DNA of 64,000 nucleotides from Loigolactobacillus iwatensis (GTDB lineage: Bacteria > Bacillota > Bacilli > Lactobacillales > Lactobacillaceae), in assembly GCF_003950295.1 (NCBI RefSeq), contig NZ_RHNP01000016.1, positions 1 to 64,000 of the forward strand, written 5' to 3'. The stretch's first letter is position 1; each line of letters begins with the position of its first letter. The notes under the pieces were generated by a model. It saw nothing but the letters and a program-made list of their open reading frames with translations, ran no database searches and was not told where the DNA came from. The position numbers were made by a program, and so were the translations under genes. This document shows positions 59,031 through 64,000 of this stretch, one piece after another.

Positions 59031-59980
59031 TAAGCGTCATCCTCCTGTAATTGAACAATCAAGGCAAACCAATCACCTTCATTACGCTGCTGGCGAACAA
59101 CAAAACCGTTAGCAGTCATTGCTTCCCGGATCATCGCTACCTTGTCCACAATAATACCGGACACAATAAAATAACCGTTAGCTTTTAAAAGTGGTTTAAC
59201 TTGCGGAATCAGTGGAACAATGATTTCAGCCAAAATGTTGGCCACAATTAAATCTGCCTTTTGTTTAATTCCCTGTAATAAATCATTCGCAGTTACTTGA
59301 ACATCCGCCGCAATCGGGTTTAATGCCAGATTACTTTTGGCGGAAGTAACAGCAACCTCATCTAAATCGTAGGCAAAAACCTGCCTGACGCCTAATAATT
59401 TGGCCGCAATACTTAAAACACCTGAACCAGTACCAACATCAAGCATCGTTTCACCGCCGCGAACCTTATCTTCAAGCGCCTCCAACGTCAGCTTAGTTGT
59501 TGGGTGGGTTCCAGTTCCAAAAGCCATTCCTGGATCTAACCGAATAACCTGTTCCTGAGACTGTTGCGGTTGGTATTTCTCCCAACTCGGCACAACAGTT
59601 AAGTAGCGCGTCACCCGAACTGGATGATAATATTTTTTCCAAGCAGTTGCCCAATCACCCTCGTCAACATCTCCAGTGGTTAAGGTCCCAGCACCGGCGT
59701 CAAGTCCATATTGACTTAGCTGCTGCACACGCTGTTTGATAGTGGGTAATAATTCTGGCAAAAAAATAGTCTCTGGATAATAGGCCGATACCTCTGCACC
59801 AGACTGAATATGCGGTAATTTTGATGGATCAAAAATCTCGCCATGCTTACCAACACTAATTGGTTTGAAATCGGCCGCATTATTTATTTGAACCCCAGTT
59901 GCGCCAGCCTCCATTAAAATATTGGCGACGGCCTCAACAGCTTCATTACTGGTTTTAACTGTTACTTCTGTCCACTTCAT
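59030..59980 (-). CDS. prmA: Ribosomal protein L11 methyltransferase
   Basis: The 316-residue SAM enzyme trimethylates L11. An N-terminal ferredoxin-like substrate domain precedes the methyltransferase with [16 protein letters not shown] (about 147), [15 protein letters not shown] (about 178) and [17 protein letters not shown] (about 242-258). GGGAGAAATATA precedes the ATG. It is coupled to rsmE. Confidence 0.96.
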   Translation of the reverse strand: MKWTEVTVKTSNEAVEAVANILMEAGATGVQINNAADFKPISVGKHGEIFDPSKLPHIQSGAEVSAYYPETIFLPELLPTIKQRVQQLSQYGLDAGAGTLTTGDVDEGDWATAWKKYYHPVRVTRYLTVVPSWEKYQPQQSQEQVIRLDPGMAFGTGTHPTTKLTLEALEDKVRGGETMLDVGTGSGVLSIAAKLLGVRQVFAYDLDEVAVTSAKSNLALNPIAADVQVTANDLLQGIKQKADLIVANILAEIIVPLIPQVKPLLKANGYFIVSGIIVDKVAMIREAMTANGFVVRQQRNEGDWFALIVQLQEDDA

Positions 59981-60003
59981 TATATTTCTCCCATCTAATT
60001 AAT

Positions 60004-60498
60004 CTAAAAACGTGGGTATGGTAAATAATCGCTGGCCTTAATTGAACCATTGGCCGCAACCTGAGCCTGATAAGCAACATTATCCCACTTTAATTGAAAT
60101 GTCGTCACTGCATCATCGTTTAGGAAAGTCATCAAATCACTTAAACCATTATCAACAACGTCTTCTAAGTAGCTAAAAATGGCAGCAACTTGTTGTTTGG
60201 CCAACCCTTGCTTCCCAGTAAAGGGAATCATTGCTAAATAATCAGTTTGGTAGGCTGCACCATCTAAACGCTTAGTATCATAAATTAATAGTTGATCTTC
60301 AAACTCAATTTTTTTATCGGTTGAACTGACTCCCGTGGCATCTAAAATAGTCTGTGCCACTTTGTTCTGTGCGATTAAATCAATCGTAATTTCAAAAACG
60401 TGATGCTGTTGATCCCAGTTTAAAGCCAATGTTGCGTTTGCATCATCAAAAGCGGCCACTTGCTCCGCCAATTCATCCAATAAGGTTACTTTTTTCAT
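60004..60498 (-). CDS. DUF3013-family protein
   Basis: The 164-residue soluble acidic protein has LNWDQQHHVFEITIDLIAQN, DYLAMIPFTGKQGL and C-terminal SIKASDYLPYPRF, features I associate with the Lactobacillales DUF3013 family. The function is unknown. The ATG at 60498 overlaps the mpg stop as ATGA with GGGTGG upstream; a GTG at 60507 is an alternative. It is translationally coupled between mpg and prmA. Confidence 0.8.
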   Translation of the reverse strand: MKKVTLLDELAEQVAAFDDANATLALNWDQQHHVFEITIDLIAQNKVAQTILDATGVSSTDKKIEFEDQLLIYDTKRLDGAAYQTDYLAMIPFTGKQGLAKQQVAAIFSYLEDVVDNGLSDLMTFLNDDAVTTFQLKWDNVAYQAQVAANGSIKASDYLPYPRF

Positions 60499-61124
60499 TT
60501 TTGCCACCCATTATTCTCTAAATTCATTTCACGCTTCGCAAGCTTCGAAACAAAGGGATTGTGCGCAACATAAAAACGCAATGGTGCCGTTTGCCACTCT
60601 CCCTTATCATTAATTCCAATGCGGCCCGTTTCCGCAATCGCTAATGGCCTTTTATAGTGCGTTACATCAAGTGTTAACGGCGAACTAACATAATTCTTTA
60701 AATTCAAGTTCAAATTTTGAATGCCAAATGCGCTCATTAATTTTCCCGGTCCATTAGTTAAATCGTACAAGCGCTTCGGCCGATGTCGGTTCAGTTGCAT
60801 TTGCGCAACACCAGCATCCGGTTCCACCCCACGAATTAAGATTCCTTGGGGATTCCCCTTCTTTTGCGTAATGATATTCAATAAAAACTGTCCGTAAATT
60901 GTGTAAATATAGATCGTTCCCGCCGGCCAATAGAGTGCTTCGTTCTTCTTCGAACGGTGCCCACCAAACGCGTGAGCCGCACGATCACGTTGACCAAGGT
61001 AAGCTTCATCTTCCACAATATAACCTGAAATTATTCCCTGTGGTGTTTGATAACAAATCTTTTTACCCAACAAATCACGAGCAATTTCAACGGTTGAACG
61101 TCCTGCCAAAAAATCATCTAACAT
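60495..61124 (-). CDS. mpg: 3-methyladenine DNA glycosylase (AAG/MPG family)
   Basis: The 209-residue base-excision enzyme removes alkylated purines. It has GRSTVEIARDLLGKKI, VEDEAYLGQRDRAAHAFGG (about 37-55, with the catalytic Glu), the nucleotide-inserting PAGTIYIYTIYG (about 68-79) and LTNGPGKLMSAFGI (about 121). The length is usual. AGGTGATAAA precedes the ATG. It starts the mpg-DUF3013-prmA-rsmE run. Confidence 0.95.
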   Translation of the reverse strand: MLDDFLAGRSTVEIARDLLGKKICYQTPQGIISGYIVEDEAYLGQRDRAAHAFGGHRSKKNEALYWPAGTIYIYTIYGQFLLNIITQKKGNPQGILIRGVEPDAGVAQMQLNRHRPKRLYDLTNGPGKLMSAFGIQNLNLNLKNYVSSPLTLDVTHYKRPLAIAETGRIGINDKGEWQTAPLRFYVAHNPFVSKLAKREMNLENNGWQK

Positions 61125-61205
61125 TTTATCACCTAAAAATAGCAGCCACCAAATTACTAAATCATTTGCGGATGATCTTATAAAAAGATAACTGGATAAG
61201 TTAAT

Positions 61206-61574
61206 TTACTCCGTACCCCAGAACGTAATATCCATCTGTCTATCACCAGAAGTGAAATAATCAATGCCTAATTTCTGGCTAGACTGATTAACAATTTGGT
61301 AATATTGTTTTGTGTCAAGATGCCCTGGGTGTACCGCTCGCGCATACAAATATTTTACCATTTTATGAATTAACGGATCATCCAATTTTTGTTGGGCTTC
61401 AAATTGAAAAGTTATATAAAGCAAATCACTGGTCGCACGATCAAAAGTAACTTGATCAATCGAATAGCCACCAAAATTAGTTTCCTTTTTCAAATCAGCT
61501 ACAAATGTTTCGACCTGCTTTCGCGTAAATTTCGCCGTATAAAACATGATTCGCCAAGTGATTGTTTCATTCAT
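61206..61574 (-). CDS. Hypothetical protein, not recognised
   Basis: The 122-residue soluble protein begins MNETITWRIMFYTAKFTRKQVETFVAD by segments and has mixed alpha/beta character with a central DLLYITFQFEAQQK strand pattern. It ends DRQMDITFWGTE. There is no signal peptide, membrane helix or known motif. The strong GGAGGCGGCTTAAA site and coding-like composition support a real gene. It is divergent from pckA. Confidence 0.75.
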   Translation of the reverse strand: MNETITWRIMFYTAKFTRKQVETFVADLKKETNFGGYSIDQVTFDRATSDLLYITFQFEAQQKLDDPLIHKMVKYLYARAVHPGHLDTKQYYQIVNQSSQKLGIDYFTSGDRQMDITFWGTE

Positions 61575-61647
61575 TTTAAGCCGCCTCCAGTTTATTCATC
61601 ATTATGCCATAGCTAACCAGGCTAAACCAGTCATGATGTAAAATAGC

Positions 61648-61691
61648 TCTTCTAAAAAGAAGATTGTGCTACAATTATGAAAACGGATACA
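61648..61691 (+). promoter_or_regulatory. pckA promoter with cre (CcpA) operator
   Basis: TGCTACAAT (61667-61675) is an extended -10. ATGAAAACGGATACA (61677-61691) matches the cre consensus WTGNAANCGNWNNCW at every constrained position and covers the expected transcription start. TCTTCT-AAAA-AGAAGA (61648-61663) is a perfect inverted repeat over the -35 area. Confidence 0.8.
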
Positions 61692-61708
61692 AGAACAGGA
61701 GTGATTTT

Positions 61709-63361
61709 ATGAGTACAGTTGGCCAGTATAATGAAAGTACTATTCGCAAAACTAACCCAATCTTTTCACAATTACGGACAACGATTGAATCGGCCTTTTA
61801 TGGAAATAACATCACGGCCGTTGATGATGTTGCAACCGCCTACCACCTTGCCCACGATGCCCCGGAAACAATCGTCACTGACCTACCAATTAAATATGCT
61901 GATGAACTTGGGTTACCTGCTGACGCGGTTATGCTAGTTGATAATAACGGTCAAATAGTCGGACGAACGGCAGCCGCACGCCGTATTCTTGGTCATTCCG
62001 GCGTTGATACTGCGGCCATGGCCAAAATTGCCCGGGAGGCCATCTACCAAGGCTCCAAGCAGACTTTTTACAAGACCAGCGTGGTTGTCGGCCTGGACGA
62101 GGATTTTATATTAAAGGCCCACTTAGCACTTCCAAAAGGATTTGAAAATAATCTACTTTCTTATTTACTGAATTTTCAAACCATTAATCAACATTACGCA
62201 AAACGTTATCAGTCCTCGACAGCTTACAACGAAGGCGACATTTTTATTTACGCCAACCCTGACTTTCAGCACCCTGATTTTCCAAATGGACTTGCACTCT
62301 TTGATCCCCAGCATAACGTCGCCATTATCTTGGGATTACGTTATTTTGGTGAATTAAAAAAGGCCACACTTACATTGGCCTGGGCGACTGCGCACCGTAA
62401 TGGCTACGTTGCTTGCCATGGTGGTGAAAAAGCGTTTCATTTTACTGATCGACCAGACCAAGTTTACGCAATGTTTGGCCTTTCTGGTTCTGGAAAATCA
62501 ACTTTGACCCACGCAAAACACGGCGGCCGCTTCAAGACAACTGTCTTGCATGACGATGCCTTTGTCATTTCCCGTAAAAATGGTAGCTCAGTTGCGCTTG
62601 AACCGGCCTACTTCGATAAAACGAATGATTATCCCTCCGGCACGGCCGAAACCGAGTATTTTATGACCCTGATGAACGTTGGCGTTACCTTAAATACGGC
62701 CGGTCAAAAGACCTTGGTTACTGAAGACCTGCGAAATGGTAATGGTCGAACAGTCAAATCGCGTTATGCCTCTACTAATCGGGTAGATAAAGAAAGTGCA
62801 CCAATTAACGCCATTTTTTGGATCATGAAAGATGATAGTCTCCCGCCTGTTATCAAGGTTTCTGATCCAGTTTTGGCCGCCACCTTAGGCGTAACGTTGG
62901 CCACAAAACGTTCTTCTGCCGAAAACCTAGTCGGCAAAATTGATCGTAAAGCCTTAGTGATTGAACCATTTGCTGATCCATTCCGTGCGTACCCACTAAA
63001 GGAAGATTACACTGATTTTAAGGGCTTGTTTGCCGAACAAGGGGTTGCTTGCTATATTCTGAACACTGGCTTCTATAATGGTACAAAGGTTCAAAAGGAA
63101 GACACATTAGCAATTTTAGAAAAGATTGCTAATCAGGCCGCCAACTGGCAAGATTTCGGATCTTTAAATTATTTAAGCTACTTGGCATTACCCGATTACC
63201 CAGTCGATTTTTCAAACTCAGATTACGTTGCGACGCTAAAGGCACACCTAGAAATTCGGTTAGACTGGCTGAAAAATTATGATCAAAATCACGCTGGACA
63301 AGAGTTGCCTTCAGAAATTCAAACAAGTCTACAAACATTAATTAACCAACTTAGTGCATAA
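61709..63361 (+). CDS. pckA: Phosphoenolpyruvate carboxykinase (ATP)
   Basis: The 550-residue enzyme interconverts oxaloacetate/ATP and PEP/CO2/ADP. The kinase P-loop is GLSGSGKSTLTH (about 257-268), the PEPCK-specific site VLHDDAFVISRKNGSS (about 280), and TVKSRYASTNRV follows. AACAGGAGTGATTTT precedes the ATG at 61709; the frame back to 61664 lies over the promoter. It has its own terminator. The cre site predicts repression on preferred sugars. Confidence 0.96.
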   Translation: MSTVGQYNESTIRKTNPIFSQLRTTIESAFYGNNITAVDDVATAYHLAHDAPETIVTDLPIKYADELGLPADAVMLVDNNGQIVGRTAAARRILGHSGVDTAAMAKIAREAIYQGSKQTFYKTSVVVGLDEDFILKAHLALPKGFENNLLSYLLNFQTINQHYAKRYQSSTAYNEGDIFIYANPDFQHPDFPNGLALFDPQHNVAIILGLRYFGELKKATLTLAWATAHRNGYVACHGGEKAFHFTDRPDQVYAMFGLSGSGKSTLTHAKHGGRFKTTVLHDDAFVISRKNGSSVALEPAYFDKTNDYPSGTAETEYFMTLMNVGVTLNTAGQKTLVTEDLRNGNGRTVKSRYASTNRVDKESAPINAIFWIMKDDSLPPVIKVSDPVLAATLGVTLATKRSSAENLVGKIDRKALVIEPFADPFRAYPLKEDYTDFKGLFAEQGVACYILNTGFYNGTKVQKEDTLAILEKIANQAANWQDFGSLNYLSYLALPDYPVDFSNSDYVATLKAHLEIRLDWLKNYDQNHAGQELPSEIQTSLQTLINQLSA

Positions 63362-63402
63362 GACCCAAAATAAGAGGGGACAAAAGTCGGTTTTGGGTTT
63401 AT
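63362..63402 (+). terminator. Terminator of pckA
   Basis: ACCCAAAA pairs with TTTTGGGT, followed by TTATTG. The loop contains GAGGGGACAAAAGTCGG, a copy of the dispersed GACAAAAGT repeat. Confidence 0.75.
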
Positions 63403-63505
63403 TGCGTCACGTAGGCTAGCCTAATAACAGAACTATGGCTATTGGATTAGCTGTAGTTAAGTGCGTGAATCCAGATTTTTGGCACACGCTCTAGAATAAC
63501 GTTTT

Positions 63506-63554
63506 AAAACAATAAGGCGGCCGGGACAAAAAGTCCCGGCCGCCTTATTGTTTT
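63506..63554. terminator. 22-bp perfect GC-rich hairpin
   Basis: AAAACAATAAGGCGGCCGGG with AC (63506-63527) pairs perfectly with its complement at 63533-63554 around an AAAAA loop. T-rich flanks occur on both strands. It lies 15 bases past the stop of the minus-strand gene and acts as its terminator. Confidence 0.9.
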
Positions 63555-63568
63555 AATCAAATTTATAG

Positions 63569-63811
63569 TTAACGATCAATTAAAAATAATAAATCTGCAT
63601 CTTGTGACTCTGACTTAACATTATCGTGGTAGGTAAAATCAGCCTTGTCAAATTCCTCTTGAATTTCATCTTTGACTGCTTTTAATGGTCGTTTATCATT
63701 TTTTATTTGGTTAATGGCCACTTCCAAATGTGCTTTATCAGATGTATCAAATTTATAGTGAACATCTTCATCGTTTAAGATTACTGTTACCAATTGCTTT
63801 GTATCATCCAT
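63569..63811 (-). CDS. Small acidic protein, family not recognised
   Basis: The 80-residue protein is rich in Asp, Glu and Lys (LNDEDVHYKFDTSDK, VKDEIQEEFDKADFTYHDN) and ends DADLLFLIDR. It has no membrane segment and no known motif. The ATG at 63811 has AGAGGCAATAGGT upstream; the frame back to 63856 does not. A strong hairpin follows the stop. Confidence 0.75.
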   Translation of the reverse strand: MDDTKQLVTVILNDEDVHYKFDTSDKAHLEVAINQIKNDKRPLKAVKDEIQEEFDKADFTYHDNVKSESQDADLLFLIDR

Positions 63812-64000
63812 ACCTATTGCCTCTTTTTTATTAGTATCCATTCTAATATAGCGCAATTCATCTCATCTGTTAAGCGCTTTACCAAGCATAAACTAGTTAG
63901 TAGGCCGATTTGGTTTAGAGATCATATAAGCTTTAAAATAATAGTTCATAGTTTTAATGAACATCAATCAATCTTTTAATACATAAAATATCTTGTTCTT
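63812..64000. other. Upstream region of the small acidic gene, window end
   Basis: No gene is seen. The near-palindrome GTTAAGCGCTTTAC (63869-63882) lies upstream of a TATATT-like -10 on the minus strand and resembles a cre or similar operator. Confidence 0.4.

Overview
The window is core chromosome of a low-GC Firmicute, almost certainly a Lactobacillaceae lactic acid bacterium (Lactobacillus in the old broad sense). The evidence is an AT-rich base composition, strong AGGAGG-type ribosome sites, frequent TTG and GTG starts, two T-box leaders, four-domain ribosomal protein S1, pyruvate kinase with the extra C-terminal PEP-utiliser domain, a degenerate XerD-like recombinase, and family order close to Bacillus subtilis and Lactobacillus. 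I cannot fix the species. Nearly all genes lie on the minus strand, which suggests one replichore with leading-strand bias. Plus-strand exceptions are the XerD-like gene, ferredoxin, a DUF2929 protein, a PEP synthase/PPDK regulator homologue, a nitroreductase, brnQ, a cell-wall amidase and pckA.

Layout. 1-1.4 kb: a remnant of an Ldh_2-type dehydrogenase and a degenerate tyrosine recombinase. 1.4-7.5 kb: TPR protein, hup, der, rpsA, cmk, LysM protein. 7.6-10.3 kb: recQ and ypbB, divergent from a ferredoxin. 10.5-14.5 kb: rluB-scpB-scpA-ribT-xerD-fur. 14.5-15.0 kb: decayed DNA with one coding-like fragment. 15.0-16.4 kb: cvfB and DUF441. 16.5-23.4 kb: pyk, pfkA, dnaE, DUF2929. 23.5-29.5 kb: clpB, pepT, NIF3-like gene, trmK. 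29.9-40.9 kb: the macromolecular-synthesis and ribosome-biogenesis block rpoD, dnaG, glyS, glyQ (T-box), recO, era, dgkA, ybeY, phoH, yqeY, rpsU. 41-46 kb: kinase/phosphatase regulator, nfo, nitroreductase, brnQ, YitT protein. 46.3-52.5 kb: msrA/msrB, aspS and hisS under one T-box, SH3b amidase. 52.6-57.5 kb: azlD/azlC, HAD phosphatase, dtd, relA. 57.6-63.8 kb: small membrane protein, rsmE-prmA-DUF3013-mpg, hypothetical protein, pckA, small acidic protein.

How it fits together. Most genes serve chromosome upkeep (hup, scpAB, xerD, dnaE, dnaG, recO, recQ, nfo, mpg), translation (rpsA, rpsU, der, era, ybeY, glyQS, hisS-aspS, dtd, rsmE, prmA, rluB) and glycolysis or gluconeogenesis (pfkA, pyk, pckA). 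Overlapping stop/start codons mark coupled runs: scpA-scpB-rluB, trmK-NIF3, glyQ-glyS, ybeY-dgkA, azlC-azlD, prmA-rsmE and mpg-DUF3013.

I see no prophage, insertion sequence, CRISPR array, defence island, tRNA or rRNA. The most interesting signals are regulatory and non-coding: a hisS-aspS T-box whose specifier loop reads GACAC (GAC Asp and CAC His overlapping by one base), a perfect-consensus cre site on the pckA promoter, an 18-base motif repeated in five intergenic gaps, a second repeat family of GGGACAAAAGTCC-type hairpins, and a recombinase paralogue that has lost its catalytic arginines. Where several starts were possible I chose the one with the best ribosome site and family agreement; many are TTG or GTG.
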